Assembly: GCF_039649665.1 (NCBI RefSeq) | Contig: NZ_JBDJAW010000037.1 | Span: 1-64,000, forward strand | From: Microbispora sp. ZYX-F-249 | GTDB taxonomy: Bacteria > Actinomycetota > Actinomycetes > Streptosporangiales > Streptosporangiaceae | Length of the DNA: 64,000 nt | Direction of reading: 5' to 3' | Shown here: positions 9,191 through 17,598 of the stretch, piece by piece | How the letters are laid out: each line of letters begins with the position of its first letter | Numbering within the stretch: position 1 is the stretch's first letter | Notes under the pieces: model-generated | What the model was told of the DNA's origin: nothing | Databases searched by the model: none | The model's input: the letters and a program-made list of their open reading frames with translations, nothing else | Translations under genes and position numbers: made by a program

Positions 9191-10492
9191 CTACCGGAGG
9201 TTCCCCAGGGTGGGACCGGCGGGGAGTCGTACGTACAGGAGGGCGGAGGCGAGGACGACCACGGCGGTGAGGGCCCAGACCGGACCGGCGCCGGTGACCC
9301 CCGCCAGCGGCACCAGGCAGAGCGAGGAGAGCATGCCGCCGAACTGGAGCTGCAGGGAGTCCACCGACATCACGGTGGCCCGGCGGTCCGCGGCCACCCG
9401 CCGGTGCACCAGTTCGGTCCTGAGCAGGGAGGCGACCGCGAGCGCGGTGAACAGCACGACGTAGGCGGCCGCGGCGGCGGCGATCGCGGCCCAGCCGCGC
9501 AACGCCACCGAGGCGGCCAGCGCGGCGGCCGCCGCCGCCACCACGACCGTGGCGAGCACCGCCGCCCGGACGGAGCCGCGGGCCAGCCGGGCCGCCACCG
9601 GCGCGAGCGAGCTGCCGAGCGCGTTGGCGGCGAACCCGGCGAAGGTCACCAAGGCGTAGGCCGCGCCGCCCGTCTCGGCCCGCCCGGTGACCTCCGCGAG
9701 CCGGCCGGGGGTCAGCATCTCGATCGTGTTGAGCAGCACGCCGCCCGCCACGGCCACCAGCAGCAGCCGGCCGAGACCGCGGTCGGCCAGCCCGATCCGC
9801 ACTCCCCCCGCGATCGTGACCGGCACGTCCCGGACCGCCGCGGTCAGCCGGGCCGCCCGGGCCGGGCCCCGCGCCGTACGGCCCGGCTCGCGCATCAGCA
9901 CGAGCACGGCCACGAGGAGGACGACCGCGGCCCCCGCCGCCGCCCAGACCGGCGCGGCCAGCGGGTCCCGCCGCACGGCCAGCGGAAGCAGTCCCCCGGC
10001 GAGGGTGCCGATCGCCAGGGCGGCCGAGCCCGCGACGTTGCCCGCCGCCAGCCCGGGCTTGAGATCGGCGTCCGGGCCGTGCCGCTCGTGCAGCGTGTCG
10101 ACGTACCACGCCTGCGCCGGTCCGCTGGACAGCGCGCGGGAGACGCCCTTGAGCACGGACGCGATCAGGAACGCCCAGGCGGAGTGCGCCAGGGCCATCA
10201 CGGCCAGCGCCGCCACGGCGACGACGGCCGAGGCGGCGAGCACCGCCCGCCTGCCGAGCACGTCGGCGAGACCGCCGGTAGGCAGCTCCAGGACGACGAC
10301 GGTGACCGAGTAGGCGGCCGTGACGAGGCCGATCTCGGCGATGTCCAGCCCGCGCCCGGCCATCAGCAGCACCATCGGCGCCAGCATCAGGCCGGTCGGC
10401 AGCCAGGTGAGGAACTCGATCGCGGCGTACCGCCCGTGCTCACGCATGGCCGGCCGCGGGGTCTCGGCGATCGGCCGCCCGCGCTCACGCAT
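9191..10492 (-). CDS. MFS transporter
   Basis: This 433-residue integral membrane protein has about 12 hydrophobic segments and the MFS loop 2-3 signature GGLADVLGRRAVLAA. It is probably a drug or metabolite exporter. The ATG at 10492 overlaps the end of the upstream ArsR gene by 8 bp, implying translational coupling; an alternative ATG at 10447 would remove 15 residues of the soluble N-terminus. Co-transcription with ArsR suggests that the regulator controls the exporter. Confidence 0.82.
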   Translation of the reverse strand: MRERGRPIAETPRPAMREHGRYAAIEFLTWLPTGLMLAPMVLLMAGRGLDIAEIGLVTAAYSVTVVVLELPTGGLADVLGRRAVLAASAVVAVAALAVMALAHSAWAFLIASVLKGVSRALSSGPAQAWYVDTLHERHGPDADLKPGLAAGNVAGSAALAIGTLAGGLLPLAVRRDPLAAPVWAAAGAAVVLLVAVLVLMREPGRTARGPARAARLTAAVRDVPVTIAGGVRIGLADRGLGRLLLVAVAGGVLLNTIEMLTPGRLAEVTGRAETGGAAYALVTFAGFAANALGSSLAPVAARLARGSVRAAVLATVVVAAAAAALAASVALRGWAAIAAAAAAYVVLFTALAVASLLRTELVHRRVAADRRATVMSVDSLQLQFGGMLSSLCLVPLAGVTGAGPVWALTAVVVLASALLYVRLPAGPTLGNLR

Positions 10493-11069
10493 GTCCGGCC
10501 GCCGGGTCGTCCCGGCGCGGATGGGCCGCCAGCAGCACCGCGACCGTGCGCGCGTCGGGATCGTCCCGGTCCCGCTCGGCGGCCTCCAGGAACATGGTTG
10601 ACACCCGCTCGTACAGGGCCGCCACCGTCGCCGGCGAGAGCCGTACCACCAGGTCGGACATGCCGGCGGCCTCGACCCACGCCTCGCTCCACAGGTCACG
10701 CTCGCGCTCGAAGTTCTCCACGTCGGCGGTGAGCTTCTCGAGCTGGCGCCGCCGCAGGAACGCCGCGGCCTCCCGGCCCTCGGCGGTCGCGGCCATCTCC
10801 ACGTCGCTCCAGGAGGTGAAGCGGTGGATCGCGCGCCACCGGCGTTCGCGCCGGTCACGCCGGCCGGGGTCGGCCTCCACGAAGCCGTATCTGGCGAGTT
10901 GACGCAGGTGATAGCTGGTGGAGCCGGAGCTTTCCCCGAGGCGCCCGGCCAGCTCGGTCGCGGTGGCCGGGCCGTTCGTGCGCAGCTCCCCCAGCAGCCG
11001 CACCCGCAGCGGGTGGGCGACCGCCTTCAGGGTCCGGGAATCGCGGACGTGGAAGACCTCCTGATCCAT
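10485..11069 (-). CDS. ArsR-family (HTH_20) transcriptional regulator
   Basis: This protein of about 194 residues has an N-terminal winged helix (AHPLRVRLLGEL...ATELAGRLGESSGSTSYHLRQL) and a long helical C-terminal half. It lacks the CxC metal motif of arsenic sensors, so it is more likely to sense a small molecule or thiol state. A TTG at 11090 would add 7 residues; the ATG is preferred. It is the first gene of an operon with the MFS exporter. Confidence 0.83.
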   Translation of the reverse strand: MDQEVFHVRDSRTLKAVAHPLRVRLLGELRTNGPATATELAGRLGESSGSTSYHLRQLARYGFVEADPGRRDRRERRWRAIHRFTSWSDVEMAATAEGREAAAFLRRRQLEKLTADVENFERERDLWSEAWVEAAGMSDLVVRLSPATVAALYERVSTMFLEAAERDRDDPDARTVAVLLAAHPRRDDPAAGHA

Positions 11070-11081
11070 GTCTCGGACAGT

Positions 11082-11106
11082 ACTTCGCAAAGGAAGTTTT
11101 GCAAAG
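11082..11106. promoter_or_regulatory. Candidate ArsR operator
   Basis: ACTTC (11082-11086) and GAAGT (11093-11097) form an inverted repeat, and GCAAAG occurs directly repeated at 11087 and 11101. The cluster lies 13-37 bp upstream of the arsR ATG in an AT-rich patch, where autoregulation would act. Confidence 0.4.
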
Positions 11107-11230
11107 ATATCTCTGCGGAAATGAAAGTTTCAGTTGTGCGCCCTCACAATGGCCGGTCAACGGCGTGTTCCCGGCCGCATCGTTGACGCCTGTTGAAACC
11201 CGAAGGAAACATGCCATTCGCTCACCGGCT

Positions 11231-11244
11231 TGGGAGCGCTCCCA
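11231..11244. promoter_or_regulatory. CebR operator (perfect 14-bp palindrome)
   Basis: TGGGAGCGCTCCCA matches exactly the palindrome bound by CebR, the LacI-type cello-oligosaccharide repressor of Streptomyces. It lies 22 bp upstream of the cellulase GTG start, so the cellulase should be derepressed by cellobiose or cellotriose. No cebR gene is in the window. Confidence 0.85.
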
Positions 11245-11265
11245 CACCACCCCCCGAGGACGACT

Positions 11266-13806
11266 GTGCTCAGACGAATCGGCATCCTCGCCGTGGCGGC
11301 ACTGGCCGCGGCATGCCTGACCGGCACACCTCCCGCCACGGCGGAGGAGGGCCCGGAACAGATCCCCAACGGCACGTTCGACACCACCACGGATCCGTGG
11401 TGGCACACCGCGAACCTGAACTTCGAGCTGACCGACGGCCGGCTCTGCACCGACGTCCCCGCGGGGACGACCAACCCCTGGGACGCGATCGTCGGCGTCA
11501 ACGACATCCCGCTGGTGAAGGACGAGACGTACGCGTTCAGCTTCTTCGCCACCGCGACCCCCGGAAAGGTCGCCAGGGCGTACGTCCAGCTCCCGACCGA
11601 CCCCTACACGCAGTACGTGGCGGCGGCGCCCGAGCTGAGCGTCTCGGGCAACACCTACAGCTACACGTTCACCTCACCGGTCGACCTGCCCAACGCGCAG
11701 GTCGTCTTCCAGATCGGCGGCAGCACGACGGCCTGGCGGTTCTGCGTGGACAACGTCTCGCTCAAGGGCGGGGCGCCGCCGGACGTCTACACACCCGACA
11801 CCGGCCCCCGCGTCCGCGTGAACCAGGTGGCCTACCTGCCCAAGGGCCCCAAGAACGCCACCGTGGTCACCGACGCCACCGACGCGCTGCCGTGGCAGCT
11901 CAAGAACTCCGCCGGGACCGTTGTCGCGCACGGCACGACCACCCCGCGCGGCGTCGACGCGAGCTCCGGGCAGAACGTCCACTCCATCGACTTCGGCTCG
12001 TACGTGAAGGCCGGGACCGGCTACACGCTGACCGCCGACGGCGAGACCAGCCGGCCGTTCGACATCAAGCCCGACGCCTACGCCGACCTCAAGCTCGACG
12101 CGCTGAAGTTCTACTACACCCAGCGCAGCGGCATCGCGATCGACGACGCCCTGCGTCCGGGGTACGGCCGGCCCGCCGGCCACGTGGGCGTCGCCCCCAA
12201 CCAGGGCGACAAGAACGTGCCCTGCCAGCCGGGCGTCTGCGACTACACCCTGGACGTGTCCGGCGGCTGGTACGACGCGGGCGACCACGGCAAGTACGTC
12301 GTCAACGGCGGCATCTCGGTCGCCCAGCTCATGAGCGAGTTCGAGCGCACCAAGAACGCCGCGACCGCCAAGCCGATCGGGAGCCTGAACATCCCCGAGA
12401 GCGGCGACGACGTCCCCGACGTGCTCGACGAGGCCCGCTGGGAGCAGGAGTTCCTGCTGAAGATGCAGCGGACGGACGGCATGGTCCACCACAAGATCCA
12501 CGACGAGAACTGGACCGGCCTGCCGCTGCTGCCGCACCTGGACGCGCAGAAGCGCGAGCTGCACCCCGTCACCACGGCCGCCACGCTGAACCTCGCCGCC
12601 ACGGCGGCCCAGGCGGCCCGGATCTTCGCGCCGTACGACGCGGCGTTCGCGGCGAAGAACCTCGCGGCGGCGAAGAAGGCGTGGACGGCGGCCAAGGCGA
12701 ACCCGAACATCCTGGCCTCCACCGCCGACGGCGTCGGCGGCGGCACCTACGACGACGCCAACGTCAGCGACGAGTTCTACTGGGCGGCGGCCGAGCTCTA
12801 CATCACCACGGGTGACAAGGAGTACAAGGACTACGTCCTCGCCTCGCCGGTCCACACGGCCGACATCTGGAAGACGGGCGCCATGGACTGGGGCAACGTC
12901 GCGGCGCTCGGCCGTCTCGACCTGGCGACCGTGCCCAACGCCCTGCCCGGCCGGGACGAGGTGCGCGCCTCGGTGGTGGCCGGCGCGGACAAGTACCTCG
13001 CCGTGCTGAAGGCCCACCCGTACGGCCTGCCGTACGACACGACCTCCTACGACTGGGGATCGAACAGCATCATCGTCAACAACCTGGTGGTCCTGGCCAC
13101 GGCCTACGACCTCACCGGCGACGTGAAGTACCGCGACGGCGTGCTGCAGGGCGTCGACTACATCTTCGGCCGCAACGCGCTCAACCAGTCGTACGTGACC
13201 GGCTACGGCGAGGTGGCGTCGAAGAACCAGCACAGCAGGTGGTACGCCCACTCGCTGGACACCTCGCTGCCGAACCCGCCGCGCGGCACGCTCGCGGGCG
13301 GCGCCAACTCCGGCATCCAGGACCCGGTGGCCCAGGCGAAACTGAAGGGCTGCGTGGCGCAGTTCTGCTACATCGACGACATCAACTCGTGGGCGACCAA
13401 CGAGCTGACGATCAACTGGAACTCGCCGCTGTCGTGGATCTCGGCGTTCATCGCCGACCAGGGCGACGGCACGGTCAAGGCTCCGGCCTCGTGCAAGGTC
13501 ACCTACACCACGCACGGCTCCTGGCCGTCCGGCTTCACCACCCAGGTCACGCTCAAGAACACCGGCACCAAGGCGATCGACGGCTGGTCGCTGAAGTGGT
13601 CGTTCCTGGGCGGTCAGAAGATCGACGTCAGCTGGAACGCCAAGTTCTCGCAGCAGGCCGCGACCGTGACCGCCGCGAACGAGTCGTACAACAAGACCAT
13701 CAGGCCGGGCCAGTCGGTCACCTTCGGCTTTAACGGCCAGGGTGCGCCGGGGGCCAACCCCGCACCTGACCTGTTCACCCTGAACGGCGCCGCCTGCTCC
13801 GTCTGA
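11266..13806 (+). CDS. Secreted GH9 cellulase with CBM4/9 and CBM2
   Basis: This endoglucanase has 846 residues. The signal peptide ([17 protein letters not shown]) covers about residues 1-32, followed by a CBM4/9-like module (about 35-165), a CelD-N Ig-like domain (about 178-262), the GH9 barrel (about 268-735) and a C-terminal CBM2 (about 739-846). The GH9 domain shows [17 protein letters not shown] near residue 331 and [21 protein letters not shown] with the acid Glu near residue 712. GTG at 11266 follows GAGGA at a 5-bp distance and gives the signal peptide a proper start; an in-frame TTG at 11230 overlaps the CebR site and is unlikely. It would hydrolyse cellulose or other beta-1,4-glucans outside the cell. 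Confidence 0.93.
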   Translation: MLRRIGILAVAALAAACLTGTPPATAEEGPEQIPNGTFDTTTDPWWHTANLNFELTDGRLCTDVPAGTTNPWDAIVGVNDIPLVKDETYAFSFFATATPGKVARAYVQLPTDPYTQYVAAAPELSVSGNTYSYTFTSPVDLPNAQVVFQIGGSTTAWRFCVDNVSLKGGAPPDVYTPDTGPRVRVNQVAYLPKGPKNATVVTDATDALPWQLKNSAGTVVAHGTTTPRGVDASSGQNVHSIDFGSYVKAGTGYTLTADGETSRPFDIKPDAYADLKLDALKFYYTQRSGIAIDDALRPGYGRPAGHVGVAPNQGDKNVPCQPGVCDYTLDVSGGWYDAGDHGKYVVNGGISVAQLMSEFERTKNAATAKPIGSLNIPESGDDVPDVLDEARWEQEFLLKMQRTDGMVHHKIHDENWTGLPLLPHLDAQKRELHPVTTAATLNLAATAAQAARIFAPYDAAFAAKNLAAAKKAWTAAKANPNILASTADGVGGGTYDDANVSDEFYWAAAELYITTGDKEYKDYVLASPVHTADIWKTGAMDWGNVAALGRLDLATVPNALPGRDEVRASVVAGADKYLAVLKAHPYGLPYDTTSYDWGSNSIIVNNLVVLATAYDLTGDVKYRDGVLQGVDYIFGRNALNQSYVTGYGEVASKNQHSRWYAHSLDTSLPNPPRGTLAGGANSGIQDPVAQAKLKGCVAQFCYIDDINSWATNELTINWNSPLSWISAFIADQGDGTVKAPASCKVTYTTHGSWPSGFTTQVTLKNTGTKAIDGWSLKWSFLGGQKIDVSWNAKFSQQAATVTAANESYNKTIRPGQSVTFGFNGQGAPGANPAPDLFTLNGAACSV

Positions 13807-13828
13807 CGGGCCGCCGCTTCCGAAGACC

Positions 13829-13860
13829 CCGGCCGCCGCCTCAGCAGGGGCGGCGGCCGG
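13829..13860. terminator. Terminator hairpin after the cellulase
   Basis: CCGGCCGCCGCC (13829-13840) pairs perfectly with GGCGGCGGCCGG (13849-13860) across an 8-base loop, 23 bp after the cellulase stop. Confidence 0.75.
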
Positions 13861-13911
13861 TTCCACGTCATCGGCAGGCTGGGCGCAGAGCACGCTCAGC
13901 GCAGGCAGAAC

Positions 13912-13950
13912 AGCAGCGCAGGGGAGGCTCAGCGCAGGGGAGGCTCAGCG
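13912..13950. repeat. Short direct repeat at the DUF2283 3' end
   Basis: GCTCAGCGCAGGGGAG-type units follow each other about 2.5 times directly beyond and into the 3' end of the DUF2283 gene. This is probably slippage; no function is visible. Confidence 0.5.
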
Positions 13951-14244
13951 CAGATGCGGCTCGTAGGGCGGCAGGCTGACGCCGCCACCCGGCCCGCTCT
14001 CGTCTCCGTCGTCCCCGTCGTCCGCTTCGTCGTCGGCCTGGGCGAGGACCTCCGGCCGCAGGATGCGCGACGCGCCGAGGACCTCGATGCCCAGGAGACG
14101 CCCCTCCCGGTCCAGGTCCAGCACGATCTCCCCGCGCAGTTCGTCGTCCTCGACCTCGATCTGGGTGACCGCCTCTCCCTCGCCGATCTCGTCGACCAGG
14201 TAGATGTAGGCGACGTTGTTCTCTCTGTCGTGATCGACGCGCAC
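13945..14244 (-). CDS. DUF2283 protein, putative immunity/antitoxin
   Basis: This protein of about 99 residues is built on the DUF2283 fold, recognisable from DHDRENNVAYIYLVD, then a regularly spaced pair of beta segments ending in VLDLDREGRLLGIEVLGAS. The C-terminal 30 residues are acidic (DDEADDGDDGDE). GTG at 14244 follows GGGTGGGGG; the longer frame to 14346 has an arginine-rich, non-conserved N-terminus and is rejected. DUF2283 proteins are often found beside DUF4258 proteins in toxin-antitoxin-like pairs. Here the gene lies directly downstream of a protein with a DUF4258-like tail, so an immunity role is inferred. Confidence 0.72.
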   Translation of the reverse strand: MRVDHDRENNVAYIYLVDEIGEGEAVTQIEVEDDELRGEIVLDLDREGRLLGIEVLGASRILRPEVLAQADDEADDGDDGDESGPGGGVSLPPYEPHLR

Positions 14245-14264
14245 GTCAGACCCCCACCCTCGCC

Positions 14265-14494
14265 CGCGGCACTGGTGCCCCTCCCGCCAGTCTCTGCCCC
14301 GTCGCGTCGCCCAGAGCGGCGGCACCTCGCTGCGTTGTCGCCCCACCCACGAAGATTCCTCGCAAGCTCAGAATCTCCGCGGGGCCCGGGAAGATCGCTC
14401 GTAGGCTCCGCTACGAGTTCCTCCTCCGCCTCCGATGCACCACTCTGGACCCCGCTCCGTACGGGCAAATCTTGTCGGTCGCGGCACTAGTTCC
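14265..14494. repeat. Noncoding segment flanked by 15-bp near-direct repeats
   Basis: CGCGGCACTGGTGCC (14265-14279) and CGCGGCACTAGTTCC (14480-14494) match at 13 of 15 positions and bracket about 200 bp between the toxin and immunity genes. The right copy spans the toxin stop codon. The enclosed DNA has no convincing gene: the 14468-13929 minus frame becomes arginine/serine-rich. It may be a recombination scar from toxin-tail replacement. Confidence 0.4.
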
Positions 14495-15488
14495 TTCTCT
14501 TCTTCTTGCGGATGACCGTGATCACGTTACCGGTCTTGTCGTTCACGACGACCTTCAGCTTGTCCGTCTCGTAGACGGAGGTGCCGGGATCGTGCCCACG
14601 GCTTCTCCGGCCGTTCGCCTTGACGTCGTCGATCATGTCGTCGCTGAAGCCGCGCTGGAACTGCCGGTCCTGGGCGACATGGGTGGTCTTGCCGTCCGCG
14701 TTCGGGCGGGCGACGCCGCCACCCGCGCCTCCTCCGCCACCGCCACCGCCGCCGCCACGGCGCCCGCCCCCGCCGCGGCGTCCGTTGCCGCCGCTCCTGG
14801 CGTTCTTGTTGCTGCGCCCCATGAGCGCCAGGCCGTCGTGCGGGGACCGGCCGGCCGCCGCACGGGGACCCACCGTCCCCCGCGCCGGGATGCGGTGACC
14901 CGCGCCGGCGAACGCGGGGACCGGCCCCCCGCCGCCCGGGCGGCGCAGGCCTTCGAGGATCCGGCGGAACTGCTCGGTGACCCGGCGGTCGAGCGCGGGG
15001 GCCAGCACCCGTCCGGCGCCCTCGGCGCCCTCCCGCTGGATCTTCCCGATGGCGGCGCGGGAGCGGAACATCTCCGCCGCGGCCAGGGCCGCGCCCAGCG
15101 GACCGCCCGCCAGGTACGCCCTGGCCACCCGCACGGTCGTGTAGACGGCGGTCGAGGCCACCGCGACCTTCACCCCGGTCGTCAGCCAGGCCGTGTTGTC
15201 GAGCACGGCCGGGGCCAGCCGCGCGGCGGCGGCCGCCCGGCTCAGATGCCCGCCCTCGCCGCCCGTCTCGCTCCAGTAGCCGGCCAGCGCCGTCGCCGAC
15301 CTGCCGCGGTAGACCGCACCCGTCCCCGCGATCGTGGCGTTCGCCGCCGCACCGGACCGATCGGTGCCCGCGAGCACGGTCCGCCAGGCGTCGGCGTCCT
15401 TGCGGATCTCGTCCTCGTCGACGTTCGGCCAGGGCATGCCGAGCAGGCTCAGCATCACGTCCACCTGCGGGGGAACCGTCACACCCAT
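14487..15488 (-). CDS. CpnT-like type VII secretion effector with DUF4258-like toxin tail
   Basis: This 333-residue protein has three parts. Residues 1-180 resemble the N-terminal helical domain of CpnT-like/WXG100-like effectors (LLGMPWPNVDEDEIRKDADAW, then a hydrophobic stretch near 105-130). Residues about 235-258 are glycine/arginine-rich. Residues 269-333 look like a compact BECR/DUF4258-type nuclease fold, with THVAQDRQFQRGFSDDMI, a VYET strand and KVVVNDKTGNVITVI. This is the modular plan of polymorphic toxins: a secretion domain, a flexible linker and an exchangeable tail. A WXG100-like gene lies 13 bp upstream and the DUF2283 candidate immunity gene downstream. RNase activity is a family-based guess. 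Confidence 0.72.
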   Translation of the reverse strand: MGVTVPPQVDVMLSLLGMPWPNVDEDEIRKDADAWRTVLAGTDRSGAAANATIAGTGAVYRGRSATALAGYWSETGGEGGHLSRAAAAARLAPAVLDNTAWLTTGVKVAVASTAVYTTVRVARAYLAGGPLGAALAAAEMFRSRAAIGKIQREGAEGAGRVLAPALDRRVTEQFRRILEGLRRPGGGGPVPAFAGAGHRIPARGTVGPRAAAGRSPHDGLALMGRSNKNARSGGNGRRGGGGRRGGGGGGGGGGAGGGVARPNADGKTTHVAQDRQFQRGFSDDMIDDVKANGRRSRGHDPGTSVYETDKLKVVVNDKTGNVITVIRKKKRRN

Positions 15489-15501
15489 CGCCGGGCCCCC
15501 G

Positions 15502-15828
15502 TCACGCCCACTGCTCGCCGTACAGGTCGCGGGACCGCGACAGGCTCGCGCCCTCGGCCTCGCCGACGCGGGCGCTCACCCTGCCCAGCCCGTCGCCGGT
15601 GTCGCCCATCGCCGCGGACAGGCCGGTCAGCGCCTCGACCCCCAGGAGCGTGCACTCGGCGTACGGCCCGGTCAGCATGCCGAGCAGGCCGTCGTCCTGC
15701 CACGCCGCGCCCCCGAGGCCGCGTTCCCTCAGCCGGCGCAGCGCGGCGGCGAAGTCCTCACCGTGCACCTGCATCCGGGAGGCGTCCTGCCTCATCCGGT
15801 CGTGGATGATCTCCAGCCCCGACTCCAT
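15502..15828 (-). CDS. WXG100/ESAT-6-like secretion partner
   Basis: This 108-residue, mainly helical protein has a helix-turn-helix hairpin shape and a central GGAAWQDDG turn in place of a strict WXG motif, followed by YAEC. Its size and its place directly upstream of the CpnT-like effector (13-bp gap, same strand) fit a type VII secretion chaperone or co-substrate. No ESX core genes (EccC, EccD) are in the window, so export would depend on a system encoded elsewhere. Sequence similarity to WXG100 is weak; the call rests partly on context. Confidence 0.6.
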   Translation of the reverse strand: MESGLEIIHDRMRQDASRMQVHGEDFAAALRRLRERGLGGAAWQDDGLLGMLTGPYAECTLLGVEALTGLSAAMGDTGDGLGRVSARVGEAEGASLSRSRDLYGEQWA

Positions 15829-15909
15829 GCCGCAGACTCAACTCCCCCACTTCCCGTTTCGTACGGATCACAGTAAACACCGATCTACCTTTCGATAGCC
15901 TTCTTTCTC

Positions 15910-16299
15910 ATGACGACCCCCTCCCCCGACGGCGACGCCGAGCTGCTGGAGCACGTGCTGCTGGAGGGCCGGGCGACGATGCGGCGGCTGCAGGACGCGC
16001 GGGCCCTGGTCCGCGACGTGACGGGACGGGCGGAGAGCCCCGACCGGGCGATGAGAGCCGTGGCCGACGGCCGGGGCGAGATCGTGGAGCTCCACTTCGA
16101 CCCCCGTGTCATGCGGCTCGATCGCGAGGCGCTCGGCCGGCAGGTCACGGCCGTGCTGCGCGCGGCCCAGCGGGACGCCGAGGCCAGGACCAGGGAGATC
16201 ATGGACGCCGCCCTCGCCGAGACCGCGGACGTCCCCGCGCCCCTGGACGACAGGTTCGTCCGCGACCGCGTGGAGCGGATCGCCCGCGACCTGCTGTGA
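15910..16299 (+). CDS. YbaB/EbfC-family (EspL-like) protein
   Basis: This 129-residue protein shows the YbaB/EbfC arrangement of helix, three-stranded sheet and helix: a first helix (residues 10-50), then VADGRGEIVELHFDPRVMRLDREALGRQV, then a long helix VTAVLRAAQRDAEARTREIMDAAL. Mycobacterial EspL, a member of this family, is needed for ESX-1 function, so such genes beside T7SS effectors may act as accessory factors. It is divergent from the WXG100-like gene and overlaps or nearly abuts a second copy of the same family. DNA binding, as for EbfC, is the alternative role. Confidence 0.68.
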   Translation: MTTPSPDGDAELLEHVLLEGRATMRRLQDARALVRDVTGRAESPDRAMRAVADGRGEIVELHFDPRVMRLDREALGRQVTAVLRAAQRDAEARTREIMDAALAETADVPAPLDDRFVRDRVERIARDLL

Positions 16300-16325
16300 C
16301 CCTTCACGACTCGACTGGAGGCGCC

Positions 16326-16706
16326 GTGTACGGCTCTCGCATGAACCCGGCCGACATCCGCGAGGAGGATCTCGCCCGGGCCGAGGAGCAGGCGGAGCGT
16401 GTCCACGCCTGGGCCGAGCGGGCCCGGGCCGACCTCGAAGAGATCACCGGCACGGGCGAGGCGGCCTCCGGTCAGGTGACGGCCACCGTGTCGGCGGAGG
16501 GCCTGGTGCTGGACGTGGCGTTCGGGCCGCGCGCCATGCGCCTGGACAGCCGGACGCTGGCGGAGGAGGTCCGCGCCGCCGTGTCCCGGGCCCGGCTCGA
16601 CGCCGCGCGCCGGACCCGGGAGCTGATCCGCGACGGCCTGCCCGGGTTCGACCCCGACGAGGCCGCCGCCCAGTTCGAGCGGCTGCTCGACGTCCCCTGG
16701 GACTGA
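16326..16706 (+). CDS. Second YbaB/EbfC-family protein
   Basis: This protein of about 126 residues has a first helix (EEDLARAEEQAERVHAWAERARADLEEI), the strand region VTATVSAEGLVLDVAFGPRAMRLD and a final helix, paralleling its upstream neighbour (shared pattern 'RAMRLDSRTLAEEVRAAV'). The GTG at 16326 is preceded by TGGAGG; a GTG at 16296 overlaps the upstream stop, and an ATG at 16341 lacks a binding site. The pair probably forms a heterodimer, since YbaB proteins dimerise; this is inference. Confidence 0.68.
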   Translation: MYGSRMNPADIREEDLARAEEQAERVHAWAERARADLEEITGTGEAASGQVTATVSAEGLVLDVAFGPRAMRLDSRTLAEEVRAAVSRARLDAARRTRELIRDGLPGFDPDEAAAQFERLLDVPWD

Positions 16707-16770
16707 GACCGGACCTGACGGCGTCCCCTGGAACCGAGACGTCCGCTGGAACCGGGGGCCCGGCGAGGCG

Positions 16771-17529
16771 TCACAGGTCGCTGCCGCCGGTGGCGTCGAC
16801 GGTCGTGCCGGTGACCCAGCCCGCGTCGCCGGAGGCGAGGAACGCGACGACCCCGGCCACGTCCCGCGGCGTGCCCACCCGGCCCAGCGCCGCCCGGCCG
16901 GCCGACGCCGCCCAGGCCGCCTCGTCGCCGCGCAGCCACTCCGCGTTCATGTCGGTGTCGACGATCCCCGGCGCCACGTTGTTGACCGTGATCCCCCGGG
17001 GCCCGAGGTGCTTGGCCAGCGCCAGGGTGAAGGTCTCCAGCGCGCCCTTGGTCATCGCGTACGCGATCGCCTCGGGGAACGCGATCCGGGTCACCCCCGA
17101 GGTGACGGTCACGATCCGCCCGCCGTCGGGGATGCGCGGCAGCGCCCGGCGGGTGACGAAGAAGGCCGCCCGCGTGTTGACGGCGAACGCCCTGTCGTAA
17201 TCCTCCGGCGTGGTCTCCTCGATCGTTCCCCGCACGGTGATCCCCGTGTTGTTGACCAGGATGTCGATCGGCGCCTGCGGCCCCAGCTCCCGGTCCAGCC
17301 CGGCGAACAGCTCGTCCACGTCGCCCGGCACGCCGAGTTCGGCCCGCACCGCGAAGGCCCGGCCGCCCCGGGCCTCGATGGCCGCCACCGTGTCCTTCGC
17401 CGCCGCCTCGTCCCTGGCGTAGTTGACCGCCACCAGCGCCCCCTCGGCCGCCAGCCGTTCGGCGATCGCCCGCCCGATCCCCCTGCCCGCGCCCGTCACC
17501 AGCGCCGTCTTGCCGTGCAGTGCCGTCAT
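16771..17529 (-). CDS. SDR-family NAD(P)-dependent oxidoreductase
   Basis: This 252-residue classical SDR has VTGAGRGIGRAIAERLA at residue 12, NNTGITVRG, a catalytic Tyr/Lys in AIAYAMTKGALET and the C-terminal VTGTTVDATGG seen in 3-oxoacyl-[acyl carrier protein]-reductase-like enzymes. The basic residues after NYARDEAAA suggest NADP. NNTG replaces the usual NNAG. It is divergent from a TetR regulator, with two shared palindromes between them, so it is probably the direct target of that regulator. The substrate is unknown. Confidence 0.85.
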   Translation of the reverse strand: MTALHGKTALVTGAGRGIGRAIAERLAAEGALVAVNYARDEAAAKDTVAAIEARGGRAFAVRAELGVPGDVDELFAGLDRELGPQAPIDILVNNTGITVRGTIEETTPEDYDRAFAVNTRAAFFVTRRALPRIPDGGRIVTVTSGVTRIAFPEAIAYAMTKGALETFTLALAKHLGPRGITVNNVAPGIVDTDMNAEWLRGDEAAWAASAGRAALGRVGTPRDVAGVVAFLASGDAGWVTGTTVDATGGSDL

Positions 17530-17545
17530 GTCCGCTCCTTTTCTT

Positions 17546-17586
17546 TAGCGATCGCTACAAAATAGCACGACTTGTAGCGATCGCTA
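17546..17586. promoter_or_regulatory. Double TetR operator (two TAGCGATCGCTA palindromes)
   Basis: The perfect 12-bp palindrome TAGCGATCGCTA occurs at 17546-17557 and 17575-17586, 29 bp apart, in the 69-bp gap between the divergent SDR and TetR genes. The flanks (TT before, CAAAA or TAAAA after) are also similar. Binding of TetR dimers at both would close both promoters. Confidence 0.75.
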
Positions 17587-17598
17587 TAAAATCGGCGC

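Noticed and set aside
14245..14468. Additional small gene between the toxin and DUF2283 genes
   Set aside because: The open frame starting at 14468 (minus) turns into arginine/serine-rich sequence out of frame with DUF2283 and has no homologous look.
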